This document shows, in pieces, positions 52,398 through 61,974 of a DNA stretch of 64,000 nucleotides. Origin of the DNA: Leptoclinus maculatus (lineage: Eukaryota; Chordata; Actinopteri; Perciformes; Stichaeidae); contig JAVDOI010000012.1 in NCBI GenBank assembly GCA_032191485.1, forward strand, positions 15,277,140 through 15,341,139. Reading direction: 5' to 3'. Each line of letters starts with the position of its first letter. Position 1 is the first letter of the stretch. The notes beneath the pieces were generated by a model. The model saw nothing but the letters and a program-made list of their open reading frames with translations. It was not told the origin of the DNA and did not search any database. Made by a program: the position numbers and the translations under genes.

Positions 52398-54902
52398 AAG
52401 ACAGAAAATATGTATCCACCGAAGTCAACATTTAGCATAGTTTATTCATGTTGTGTTTCCACCCACGGTGCTGACTGATTGATCCACATTGATATCATCA
52501 CTTATCACAGTTTCTTTTTCTCTGCTATGATTTAATTTTCCAGGTCATTCAAGCCAGACTTTGTCCTCATTCGTCAACATGCCTTCAGTATGACCCAGAA
52601 TGAAGATTTCCGCAACCTGATCATTGGCCTGCAGTACGGAGGTGTCCCATGCATCAACTCGCTTGAGTCCATCTACAACCTGTGTGACAAGCCATGGGCG
52701 GTAGGCACTCAATAATAATGATCTATTCTCTGTCTGGATTCTATTCTATCTATTTTGCTCTGTGGTGTGATTAAGTTATACATGATTTATTTACCTTTTT
52801 TGTGTGTCCAGTTTGCCCAACTAATCAACACCCACAGAAAGCTGGGTGCAGAGAAGTTCCCTCTGATCGAGCAGACGTTTTACCCAAACTACAAGGAGAT
52901 GGTGAGAACACACTTTTGTTACTGCATTCAGAGATTGTTCCAAAATGTTTGTGCTAATTTGCAAATGTAAGAGGAAAGTATGAAGCAGGATATAAGGCAA
53001 GAACTGTCTTACTTTAGGTGAGCATGCCGTCATTCCCTGTTGTTGTGAAGATTGGACACGCCCACTCCGGTATTGGAAAGGTATGGAGACTTTTCTTCTT
53101 GCAGTAATATGAAAGAATGCATCCATGTGTTTTGCTCTGAACTTTAGCCATATTCAATGTTCTGCTACTTCAAGCAATTTGAGTATCATCAATGTATCAC
53201 AACGCTCGGTTCTGTCTCGTGCGTCTGTTTCTGTGTACAGGTGAAGGTGGACAATCACAGTAAGTTCCAGGACATAGCCAGTGTCGTGGCTCTCACCCAG
53301 ACGTACACCACCACAGAACCTCTCATCGACTCCAAGTACGACATCAGAATCCAGAAGATCGGCACTGACTACAAAGCCTACATGTATGTACAGCTACGCT
53401 TCTCCTACTCCAGCTTAACAAGTAAACCAGAAACAATAATGTGTGTGCTTAACATGCTGCAGGAGAACGTCTATATCTGGAAACTGGAAGACCAATACTG
53501 GCTCCGCTATGCTGGAGCAGGTGGCCATGACTGAGAGGTGAGTGAAGAAGAATCCAATACAGAAAATACTGAATGTCAAGATGTCAGTTTTGCCATTCCT
53601 CCTGCAGATGCCTCACTTTTGTCTTCTTAAAGGCTCAGTTTTTTGGTCCGGCAGCTTGTAAAGACTTAGTTCTGGCTTCTTTGCCATGTAGGCAGTGCAT
53701 CTCACCACACAGCAGCTTTTAGGCATTTTTCAGCTTTTTTGTTAGCAGACAAAAGAGACAAGGAGGCGCCTTCACCTTGGTTCCCTCGACAAAAAGCCAA
53801 CTGTATTTTTCCATTGAGTTTTGTATTATTGATAAAAACCTCTGTGGCAAGCACAAGTTTATGATTCTTCTTGTTCAGCAAGATAATCTTAAAAAAGGAA
53901 CACCACTTTTATGATTTTTGAAGCGTGAATGCAATCGGTAGAAGTGAAAAGATAACGTTAGGCTATAAAACGAACTACTATTCTTCGTGACAAGTGAACC
54001 GATAAAATAATGAGTTTTAGGACTCATTCCTGCATCACTCTACACTCCACTGCAAAGACAAATGTTTGATTTTATTGTAGCAAATCATCTCAGGTTCTTT
54101 GATTATGTTACATGTGGAATATTAGCAAGCACCTCCCGGTGCGTTGACCTGTTTGCTGTGATCAGCTGCTGTGTCTCATTATGCTGCAACTGGTTTTGAG
54201 TCATGCGTTTTGTTCAGGTACAAGCTGTGGGTCGACACCTGCGCAGAGATTTTCGGGGGTCTGGATATTTGCGCAGTCAAAGCTATCCACGGGAAAGATG
54301 GCAAAGATTTCATCACAGAGGTAGGAGTCTGATTGAAATCCTGATTGAAAGCTTGCAATGATTAAACCTGTTCCTTCAGGTCAAATATTTCAGTATATCA
54401 GTCTGTAAAAGATGAGTACGACATATGTGTCGACTTCCCTTTCTCTCTGCTATAACCATCCTCCGTGCGGCACAGGTGGTGGGCTCTTCTCTGCCCCTGG
54501 TAGGGGAGCACCAGGCCGAGGACAGGCAGCTCATCGCAGACATGGTGCTGGCAGAGATGAACCAGTTGGCGGAGAGGGAAGCTAATGCTCCCCAGAGACC
54601 CACCACCATACAGCCATCCCAGGTATAGTCACACACGGGCACAGGGATTAGAAACACAAGGCTTGTGTTAGTTGAGCATCATTGTTGATATACATAATAT
54701 TCAAGATGTTTTTTTACAACAATCACAGTTGTTGCAGGATGAATAAGATATCTCTTTGTCATTTTAGGGAGCTGGCCAGAAGGGAGAGATCGTCGGCGAA
54801 CCCACTAAGAATGGTGCTGGACACCCGCCTCAAGGTTGTCTGCAGTACATTCTCGACTGTAATGGCGTTGCAGTGGGTCCAAAACCAGTCCAGGCCAACT
54901 GA
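46947..54902 (+). CDS. syn2: Synapsin II, IIb-type isoform
   Basis: Synaptic-vesicle phosphoprotein that clusters vesicles at presynaptic terminals. Eleven coding exons join in phase: 46947-47287, 52051-52108, 52210-52301, 52544-52700, 52812-52901, 53018-53080, 53241-53383, 53463-53537, 54218-54320, 54476-54622, 54768-54902 (1404 nt, 467 residues; human IIb is 478). Domain A (MNYLRRRLSDSTFISNLPNG) keeps the PKA/CaMK site Ser9 in RRRLS. Residues about 29-85 are the Pro-rich linker B, then FFSSITNVVKQTAASAGLVE. The ATP-grasp-like domain C (about 105-400) includes IRQHAFSM, NSLESIYN, VVVKIGHAHSGIGKV and SGNWKTNTGSAMLEQ. Lys361 in ICAVKAIHGKDG is the synapsin II residue; synapsin I has Glu there. 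The end, PPQGCLQYILDCNGVAVGPK, is the IIb-specific tail, identifying the gene as syn2. Intron 1 is 4.8 kb; intron 7 is only 79 nt. No timp gene is nested in intron 5. Confidence 0.95.
47288..52050 (+). other. syn2: syn2 intron 1
   Basis: A 4.76-kb intron bounded by TG|gtaagg and ttttaaccag|GGCC. No nested gene was found on either strand. A POU-type palindrome lies at 50718-50733. Otherwise the sequence is unique-looking and AT-rich. Confidence 0.8.
50718..50733. promoter_or_regulatory. Candidate POU-factor (BRN2-type) site in syn2 intron 1
   Basis: ATGCATATTAATGCAT contains GCAT-AT-TAAT on the + strand and GCAT-TAAT on the - strand, both forms of the class III POU consensus GCAT-N(0-3)-TAAT. 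Function is inferred from the motif only. Confidence 0.3.
52307..52394. repeat. (AC)44 directly after the syn2 exon 3 donor
   Basis: A perfect 88-bp AC tract begins at intron position 6, right behind AG|gtgag, and fills over a third of the 242-nt intron 3. Confidence 0.97.
53777..53990 (+). repeat. Dispersed repeat in syn2 intron 8
   Basis: GGTTCCCTCGACAAAAAGCC, TTTTTCCAT, AAGATAATCTT, ACACCACTTTTATGATT, TTGAAGCGTGAATGCAATCG and GGCTATAAA occur in the same order on the minus strand at about 9065-9215. This copy has an extra 24 bp before GGCTATAAA. Confidence 0.7.
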
Positions 54903-56810
54903 GCCAGTCCAGGGGAAAGGGAGGAAGTCTCAAAGTCTAGATAAACGACGACGTACCTTAGCTGAACACAAGCGCAGACGTGTGTGTTTGTGGACGCTAA
55001 TATAGCTAGAATCAGATCTCGGTGACGTGCGCTCGGTACAGCTGAGTGCTTACCTGGACTGTGTTTTTAACTCTATGCAGTGTCAAAATGTACTGTCTAC
55101 TTGTTGACCTGTTTGTGTGCTTGTATAGGTCACCTATGTTTCGGTAGCTGTGGTTTTTCCTTTGGGGCCGTTGTTGATGATGTAAAAAGCAGATTGTGCC
55201 TACACTTGAGTGCTGCTATGAATCTTTTATTTGCCCCCCCCCCCCTACCCATTTTTCTGTTTTCTATTTTGGTGTGTACCTTTAGATATTGTTCAAACGT
55301 GCAGTTTGAAGTTTGTGTATATATCAGTATGTATACAGTACGTGAGTGTGTATGGCTGTAGTGGTGATTATTTTCATACTTATACTAATAGATATTTATT
55401 TTTGTTTTGCATGATTGAAACAAAGGAAGGTGCAAGTCAGTTATTGATGTCCGATCCAGTGGGATGTTCCTGTAACATCGCTGCTTTGCCCCAGCTGTGT
55501 TCCCTGTGATTCATGCATCGTGAATGTGTCATAAGAAATGAGTATTATATAAGTTCCACGGGATACGTGTATTCATTACCAAACAGTGTGCGTACACATA
55601 CAACAGAGACACACAGTATGTGGCCTTTTTTTTTTAGAGTTATTTTACATCTATATTGTCAGAATGTCACCAGAAAATAGATAATTTAGAGTGAGGATAC
55701 AAATAGATAGACACGTAATAAATAGTACAAATTAGATTTATTAAAGATTTTATTATGTAGGATGTTGTGCAGGTGTCTGCACGCACAACTTAAATATATT
55801 TATATAATTTTTAACCAAAGAATAAATGATTTACTTTCAGTCAGTCTTTGCACTACAGTAACCCACCATGTGGTTTTTTTCTGTGTTTAGTTGTGTGTGT
55901 ATAATGTATGACCCCCCTCCCTCCCCCCCCCCCCCCCCCCCCCCCCGTGGTCCTCACACGGTGGTGTTGCCATGACAACAATGCAAGTGTTCTGAGGTTC
56001 CGTGTGGACAGTCAAAGATTCAACACTCTTCCCGTGAGTCGATGGAACGTGCAATATAGATGCTTTGTTTTTAACTCAATAACGTGTTCATTTTGAAATC
56101 AGATCTTCCATCGAATTAATTCAAGAAGCTATAGTCATCCACACATGGAATTGTTTTAGAAACCCTTTTTTTTTTTTTTTTTTTTACACAAATGTCACAA
56201 TCACTCGGTTGTTGTCCGGTGGCTTTTTTGTGGAGGTCATTTCATATATCAAAATACCCTAAATGGTGAAACAGCTAAAAAGCAACCAAATCAACTGTAA
56301 AAAGAAATCCGTACCGTTTTCCAACAATTTATTTGTTACTATAGTAAATAATATGTTCAGCGAGCTCTGTGTGCAGTTCTTTTTCCCAATAGTTTAAAGT
56401 GCCATTGTATCTGTGAGCGTATCCTTGTAAAAGCCATGCCTGCGGCTTTATGGGTGTGTTGTTCTGTTTAATAGGAATTATGCCATGGCATTGATTTACA
56501 AGGGAGGAGCGTGCAGAGGTACCCCGGCTGCATGGTCAGACCTTGGTTCAGTGATCGTGATTGAATATCTGATCAATTATAACTGGACGTGTTTATTTGG
56601 CCATTGTGTGTTGAGGTGAAACTTACATCTTCAGACCTGCAGGACTGTAACTATTAAGGGTACATGGTAACTTGCTAAATAGATGTACTTTTAAAACCGG
56701 TGTTGGACTGTTTAAATCAAGATCAGAGTACAATATATTGTGGAAAAAAAATTCCATTCTGGATATTTCCCCTCTGTCACTGGCAATAAAGCTTCCTTTG
56801 CAATATTTGG
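54903..56810 (+). other. syn2: syn2 (IIb) 3' UTR
   Basis: The non-coding tail after the TGA at 54900-54902 runs to a canonical AATAAA at 56785-56790. It contains a poly-C run of about 25 at 55922-55946 and, at 55966-55979, GTTGCCATGACAAC, a one-mismatch X-box. Confidence 0.6.
56785..56790 (+). terminator. syn2: syn2 proximal polyadenylation signal
   Basis: AATAAA followed by a GCTTCC and T/G-rich downstream stretch (TTTGGTCTGTGTCC), a good cleavage context. Confidence 0.55.
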
Positions 56811-57122
56811 TCTGTGTCCTCAACTGTGTGATGTTGTAATATTATTTCTTAAGGACACACAGATCATACACACTCTGCTTCCAATGCATGAAGTGATATC
56901 TGTATTGTGATAGTGTATTCCCACTGCGTCGTTTGTGTCTTTATTTCGCGGTGTCCGTCTTACACGTTAACAATGTGGGATTAGTGTATTTGTGTCGATT
57001 CAAATCTATCAGAACATGCATTACTATGAACATATAACATCACATTTCAAGCTTTCATTCATCACTCTGTCTTCATAGTTAAGATGCCTGAATATCACAA
57101 ATATCTCTTGTGCTGAAATTAG

Positions 57123-57307
57123 GGGGCCCGGTGGAACCCCAAGGATTTCAGTCACAAAGGCCTGCAGGATGTAAACTTAAGGGTCAGCCCGGCAGCAAAG
57201 CGTTCTCAGTCTGCGAACCAACAATCTAGCACCTTGAGCAAACAGCAGTCTCTGCTGGAAGAGCAAGTTGCTGAGGAAAAAAAGACACAAGGACATCCAC
57301 AGCTGAA
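57123..57307 (+). pseudogene. syn2: syn2 IIa-type tail exon (alternative or decayed)
   Basis: An exon-like segment with acceptor gaaattag and donor GCTGAA|gtaaga. Entered from the internal IIa-type donor CCTCAAG|gttgtc in exon 11 (phase 1), it reads GGPVEPQGFQSQRP, like the human synapsin IIa GGPGQPQGMQPP, but stops at TAG 57227-57229. Read in the other phase it is open throughout and ends GHPQL, the human HPQLNKSQ block. A single frame change inside the exon, about 57165-57200, would reconcile the two. Skipping exon 11 and splicing 54622 to 57123 is phase-compatible and avoids the stop. Either a lineage-specific new tail or a decaying isoform. Confidence 0.55.
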
Positions 57308-57398
57308 GTAAGAGTGAATAGCTTCAGTCAGTGCTCAAATAAGGAACATTAAAACCATATTTGAATGGTTCAAGCAGAATACTCACTTGTTAAATCAC

Positions 57399-57675
57399 AC
57401 TCAGTAGCCACTTTATTAGGCACACCTGCACCATCTGATGCGATCCAATAGAACAGCTGTGCCATAAATTCCACATTTCACAATGTAATAATGTTCTGTT
57501 TTTGAAACAAAATGTAAATATCGAATATGTTTAATAATTAGGTCGTAGTTAAAGGTGGTGCTGTACTGGACTACATTATATTGAGAGGTGCTTCGAATTT
57601 GTTGTAGAATTTATGGCAAAGCTGTTGTATTGGAATGTACAGGTGTACCTAGTAAAATGGCCACTGAGTGTATAT
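57399..57675. mobile_element. MITE-like element with about 30-bp inverted ends
   Basis: The left end ACTCAGTAGCCACTTTATTA followed by GGCACACCT is mirrored at the right end by AGGTGTACC, TAGTAAAATGGCCACTGAGT. The core of about 215 bp has no open frame. This inverted-end pattern is a recurrent fish repeat. It sits inside the intron between the two syn2 IIa-type exons. Confidence 0.75.
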
Positions 57676-57726
57676 CCTGACTGCCTTTGCACATACATAT
57701 AAATTCACGATTCTTTTGTCTTCCAG

Positions 57727-57823
57727 CAAATCCCAGCCCCTGATCAGTGCTTTTGGTCTGAGAGACACATCCTTTGTCCCACACTGCCACAACGCAATTT
57801 GGCGAAGTCCTTTGGAAGTCTGA
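57727..57823 (+). pseudogene. syn2: syn2 domain E exon (frameshifted or divergent)
   Basis: The acceptor cttttgtcttccag gives, in phase with the preceding segment, NKSQPLISAFGLRDTSF, comparable with the start of human domain E (NKSQSLTNAFSFSESSFF). It then diverges and stops at TGA 57821-57823. A neighbouring frame over about 57793-57838 reads RNLAKSFGSLKRYF, like the end of domain E (RSLRKSFASLF). The highly conserved domain E therefore seems present but split over two frames, with some central residues missing. A sequencing or assembly error is an alternative explanation. Confidence 0.55.
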
Positions 57824-58087
57824 AGCGTTATTTTCAACCTTGATGATTCCCCAACTGCTCACCTGCATGTTTGCTTATAGCTTTACACAAAAGAGTTACT
57901 ATCATAGTGTACATTAGTGTGTTCTGTCAATGATATGAACAAAGCTGTAAGGTGAATGTCTTTCCAAAATGATATGTACCACTCCCGAGAATAAGTATTT
58001 TTGTGATTGTTTCTCTAGAAATGTATTTTTTAAATTGTATACTGTCTTGTACTCACCTTCTGAATTGTGGTCATAGTGATTATCACG

Positions 58088-58093
58088 AATAAA
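58088..58093 (+). terminator. syn2: Distal polyadenylation signal after syn2 IIa-type exons
   Basis: AATAAA 265 bp after the domain E stop, followed by a GT-rich stretch (GTGGTTTTAGCGG). It could end transcripts using the distal exons. Confidence 0.45.
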
Positions 58094-58169
58094 TTCCGTG
58101 AACTAAATAGTGGTTTTAGCGGTTATTTTGTTTTCTGCCTCAGAAAATATTGAAATTTCAAATTGACTA

Positions 58170-58760
58170 ACGGCTGTTTTTTGTTGTCAGCCAATCGCGT
58201 CAACCATCTTGTCTCTTAGAAACGCTGCATCTTGTCTGGCATGAGAGGAACTTCACTGTTTAACTGTCAGTGTTAAAACAAAAATACCTTTAAAAAACAT
58301 TGTGAAGCCAAGTTGCCATTGTCAATACTTATTCTAGACAAACGTTACCCTTGGTTTAGCGCCTGAGCTCAACAGCTAGCTGTAGCCACCTAGCTAGCTA
58401 TGTTCTGTAACGTTTAAGCTACGACCACTTTTATTTCTCCGAAGCGGGAAAACTATGTAGTTAGCTTATAAGATAGCGGTTGGCAAGGTTAAGGGTTAGC
58501 TGATTTCCCTTGGTAAAAATTAGATTTAACGTTAGCCTGTGTTAACTTTAGGTAGCGGCCATTGTAACGTTAGCCACTATGTGTGTATGCACCTTTAGTG
58601 GGTCCTGAGCAAAATAACAAATGTAATCTGTTAGTGAAGCCTTAAAAGTTTGGTAACCTTTGCTTTAGGCTGCAAGAGCCCAAAGTGTTGAATAGCGATT
58701 TGCTTTATATTTATTTGCAAATTCTTGTTCACAGTGCCGAACATCTCATAAATGAAACCC
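58170..58760 (+). other. Promoter-like GTTAGC-rich stretch
   Basis: It contains CCAATCGCG, AACGTTAGC repeats and GCTAGCTAGC wording like the vgll4 5' region. At 58726-58734 there is an acceptor-like attcttgttcacag followed by a short open phase (AEHLINETLSDQL) ending at TGA. This may be the 5' end of an unrecognised small gene on the + strand; evidence is weak. Confidence 0.25.
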
Positions 58761-59061
58761 TGTCAGATCAGCTAAGCTTTACAACTACACAGAGTTCTGA
58801 AATATTGTGCTGGTTTCCAAGAGTTCATTGATGCCGACAATAATGTGGATACCAAGAATATTAACATGTACCAAAGCAATCACCCAAACAAAAGCATTTA
58901 AGGGTGTAATGTAATGTCTAACTGTCAGAGCATGTGGATCAGTAAAGAACATTTCAGATTACTCTTAGCTTGTTGTCATCCACTTATTCGAACTGTTTAT
59001 GATATGAAGCTGTTAAGTTCTGAGATGAGTGATTCCTGAATGCAGTACACAGATTTTGAAA

Positions 59062-59420
59062 CCAGGTTTAAAACGTTTATTGCTAAACTTGGTTTCCTGA
59101 ATGGAGATAATGGCAGACGGGCAAGGCAGCGGCTGAACAGACGGGAACGGGAAGCTGCGTTTGACAGCTGAGAGAGTGAGCAGGCAGACAGGAGATTGGG
59201 AACCAAGAACAGCTGACAGGTAGGCGGAGATCTGAGCTCAAAGAAACAGATTGTTACCTCAGAGACAGAAACCCCAACAACTCTCACAAAAACTATGTTT
59301 AGCCTGAGAACGTAGCTATAACTGGAACAGACGGAATGATCTGACGAAGACTGGTAGGAAAGCCAGTGGGTTGAAATAGTGCAGCAGTTGATAAGGTGAT
59401 TAAACTCAGGTGCAGTAGTA
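59062..59420. repeat. Dispersed repeat, related copy 1
   Basis: Purine-rich sequence with AATGATCTGACGAAGACTGG, GTTGAAATAGTGCAGCAGTT and GATAAGGTGATTAAACTCAG. The order resembles copy 2 at 59915-60150 in the same orientation. Minus-strand frame 58997-59425 (142 codons) falls in it and is not a gene. Confidence 0.45.
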
Positions 59421-59914
59421 GCCACGCTATATTGGAATATTGGCGGTAAACTTTTTAAGGATGCTACAGATGATGAATGTTTAGCTTTTTTACATTTTCA
59501 TGGATTTTCTACTTCATACCTTGTATTTTATTCACACAGTGTAGCTCCATCTTTTACATCTGTCTGTTTCTTCTGCAATTTTTGCAACTTTAACAGTTCA
59601 TATTACATTTTGTAATTCATGACACAATAGAAGGCATATACTTTGCTAACCAAAGCTTATTGGCTTTCTAACACCTTATTACCGCACTGTTTTGGTGTTT
59701 TTGCACGCAAATTTGCTGATATGCAAAATATACGTATAATCTACACTAGCTTGATATTTTTTACGGTGTAGTAGGCGTACCCAAATGCTGGTGAAGTTAG
59801 GGGGGGCTGGTGAGTGGAGAAACAAGGCAGAACAAGGTGAGATGGCTGAATGGGAGCGTGACCAGACAGCAGGCAGTGATCCTGTGGCACAGAGAAACAG
59901 GTCAGAGCAAGTGA

Positions 59915-60150
59915 GGGCAAACTTTAATGAACAATTCAAGCGACGTAGAGACTTAACACAGTAGCTGACTCAACGATCTGGCAAAGAATGAGTGAAGAAC
60001 TGGGGTTGGTAAACTTCAGCGTTGATGAGTAGACGGGTAGCAGGTGTGCGGCTTTGAACAGGTGAATCAGGTTGGCAGCGATGAGTCGGGAGCTGGGAGA
60101 GTGAGACCAACACAGCTGGAAACATAGGGGAGAGGGAGACACGAGAGACA
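59915..60150. repeat. Dispersed repeat, related copy 2
   Basis: AACTTTAATGAACAA, CAACGATCTGGCAAAGAATG, AAGAACTGGGG and GTTGATGAGTAGACGGGTAG follow the plan of copy 1. The two could be ends of one former retroelement or two independent insertions. Confidence 0.45.
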
Positions 60151-60444
60151 ATGATGATGTAACAATTATTATTCATCAAGGACGGTATCCTTATCTACAA
60201 TGTAAAGACATTCTGAAACCTTTAAGACACGTAGTTGTGTCTTATGTTTAGCATTATGGAAGTGACATCTATTCCTGCTCCGTCATTGAAAAATTCTGAA
60301 TTTATGAATTCACACATGAAGGGTTGACCCCTCATGTGTTTATAACAAAAGCTAGAGTGCCCCTGTGGTAGATAGAATATAATTAAGTGCCCTTTAGGGT
60401 GGCCTTAAAATTAAGAAGACACAATTCAATAAATCGTTCCATTT

Positions 60445-60610
60445 AGTTTTGTTCTATAGCCCAATATCACAAAGTGGCCTCAGAGGGCTTTACAATACAG
60501 CATACAACATCCTCTGTCCTTGGACCCTCGCTTCAGAAAAGGAAAAACACGCTAGAAAACCTTCTGCATGCTGATGCCCTTCTGATTTTCTTCCGGCCCT
60601 GCCCCTCAGA
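60445..60610. repeat. Dispersed repeat copy B
   Basis: ATAGCCCAATATCACAAAGT, CCTCAGAGGGCTTTACAATA and CATCCTCTGTCCTTGGACCC form a word order I recognise from fish repeats. It shares the central word with 44935-45040. Confidence 0.6.
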
Positions 60611-60925
60611 CAGCCACTGCTGCTACACTTTCTGTCTACAGATGAATCATGAGTAGCTGACAGGGCTGCAGAGACCCTTCTATGTGCTGATGGGATGCTG
60701 AGCAAGTCTGAGATACTGGAGCTTGACGACGAATCAGACTAGCACAAATATTATTGTGCAAATTCAAGCTGTTTGCATTCAAACCGACCTCTGCAAACAT
60801 CTCCCATAGATAGAATATGTTCATCTTTCCGTATTCGTGAGGCTTCCAGATGGTGCTGAGGTTTTTTTTTTTCCCTCCTCATAATAAACCACACTGACGT
60901 GGCCTGGTGGCAGTAAAAGCCTCAG

Positions 60926-61060
60926 AAGAACTCTGAGGAGTCACACTTCCGGGCCCTGAAGCTCCAGCGGAGGAGCTTCCGTCTAGACTCCTCCCAGCTG
61001 CTCGTCAAGCTGCTGCGCAACATGAAGAACTCAGGGCCTGTGGATGCTCAGCCGCACTGA
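60926..61060 (+). CDS. Unidentified terminal exon, 44 codons
   Basis: A GC-rich island in AT-rich surroundings. After an acceptor-like pyrimidine tract and cag it reads KNSEESHFRALKLQRRSFRL, DSSQLLVKLLRNMKNSGPVD and AQPH, then TGA at 61058-61060. An in-frame TAA lies just upstream, so this would be the 3' exon of a spliced gene rather than a complete one. A canonical AATAAA follows at 61119-61124. The sequence is basic and amphipathic. I do not recognise the family. It may be the last exon of a small + strand gene beginning near 58.2 kb, or a fragment of a displaced gene. Confidence 0.4.
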   Translation, partial: KNSEESHFRALKLQRRSFRLDSSQLLVKLLRNMKNSGPVDAQPH

Positions 61061-61118
61061 CCATCTGCTGAAGAACCTCCATCCCATAATGAGGGGGAGA
61101 ATGTAAAGATGCAGATTC

Positions 61119-61124
61119 AATAAA
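61119..61124 (+). terminator. Polyadenylation signal after the unidentified exon
   Basis: AATAAA 59 bp downstream of the TGA at 61060, a typical spacing for a short 3' UTR. Confidence 0.4.
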
Positions 61125-61799
61125 CACGGGCATCATTGAATCTCAAATAACACATTATATAACAAAACATGGTTTATTTTTAATACTCACTGCGTTCACT
61201 GGAACAACACCAAAAACATACCAGCACATACTGCCTTCATAGATGATTTCTGTAAACAACCCAGTAGACATACAGAGCTTCTTGCTGCCATCTGCTGGTA
61301 GAGGTTGAAGCACAGTGGGCCTACATACAATACATATCTGTTATTTTGGTTACATAATTAGCCACTTGAGCTGCAGCAGTGGGCCTTCAGTTTGTCACAG
61401 AATTGATGAAACCACTTTAATGACAATCACAACACGTATATACGTTGTAGTGTAGGTTGCAGTTACAGCACGGTGGATAAAGATGCAGCCTTCTAATGTA
61501 GGTCAAATAGAATATAAAACTCATGAATATCAAAAGGATGGGTTTTTATTGCCACATAAAGTTGGAGGCCATTACAGAGAGAGAGGCAAGCAGCCGTCTT
61601 GGCAGACACTATTAAATTGATCGCAGGACTCCCTTCATAGATCGGTGCACAACATCCGGATGTTGTCTTTGTCAAATTGCATTAGTATAGAAAATGTCTT
61701 TGTCCCGTTTAATACACATTGTGTGATGTGCGTTGCTGTCCAGTGAAGTGAGAAACATTTTCCCTGGAAATTAAACAACTTTAAAGTTACATAAGATTC

Positions 61800-61845
61800 A
61801 TAGTTAGTATACATATATATATATATATATATACATACACACATA
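61800..61845. repeat. (AT)n microsatellite
   Basis: TATATA-rich run, slightly interrupted by TACATACACACATA. Confidence 0.9.
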
Positions 61846-61857
61846 TTTCTACTCTAT

Positions 61858-61940
61858 TAGTCATCTCACGACCCCTCATTTGTACCTTGTGATCCTTTAG
61901 AGGGGCCTGAGCCCTAGATTGAGAACCACTGGACTAAACT
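61858..61940. repeat. Terminal fragment of a dispersed repeat
   Basis: CTCACGACCCCTCATTTGTA and CCTAGATTGAGAACCACTGG are the 'ACCCC...GGTTGAGAACCACTG' end seen in many fish interspersed repeats. Confidence 0.55.
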
Positions 61941-61974
61941 ACAGAACTGTATGTAAAGTTGTTCAAACAGTGAA

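Noticed and set aside
53157..53534. Continuous frame across syn2 exons 7 and 8
   Set aside because: The part after DYKAYM is intron 7 translated. A GT-AG intron at 53384-53462 restores the conserved RTSISGNWKTNTGSAMLEQ sequence, so the spliced reading is correct.
57611..57868. 85-codon minus-strand frame
   Set aside because: It is antisense to the syn2 domain E exon and the right end of the MITE; the plus strand has the splice sites and the synapsin signature.
58997..59425. 142-codon minus-strand frame
   Set aside because: It coincides with a purine-rich dispersed repeat that has a related copy at 59915-60150; no protein motif was seen.
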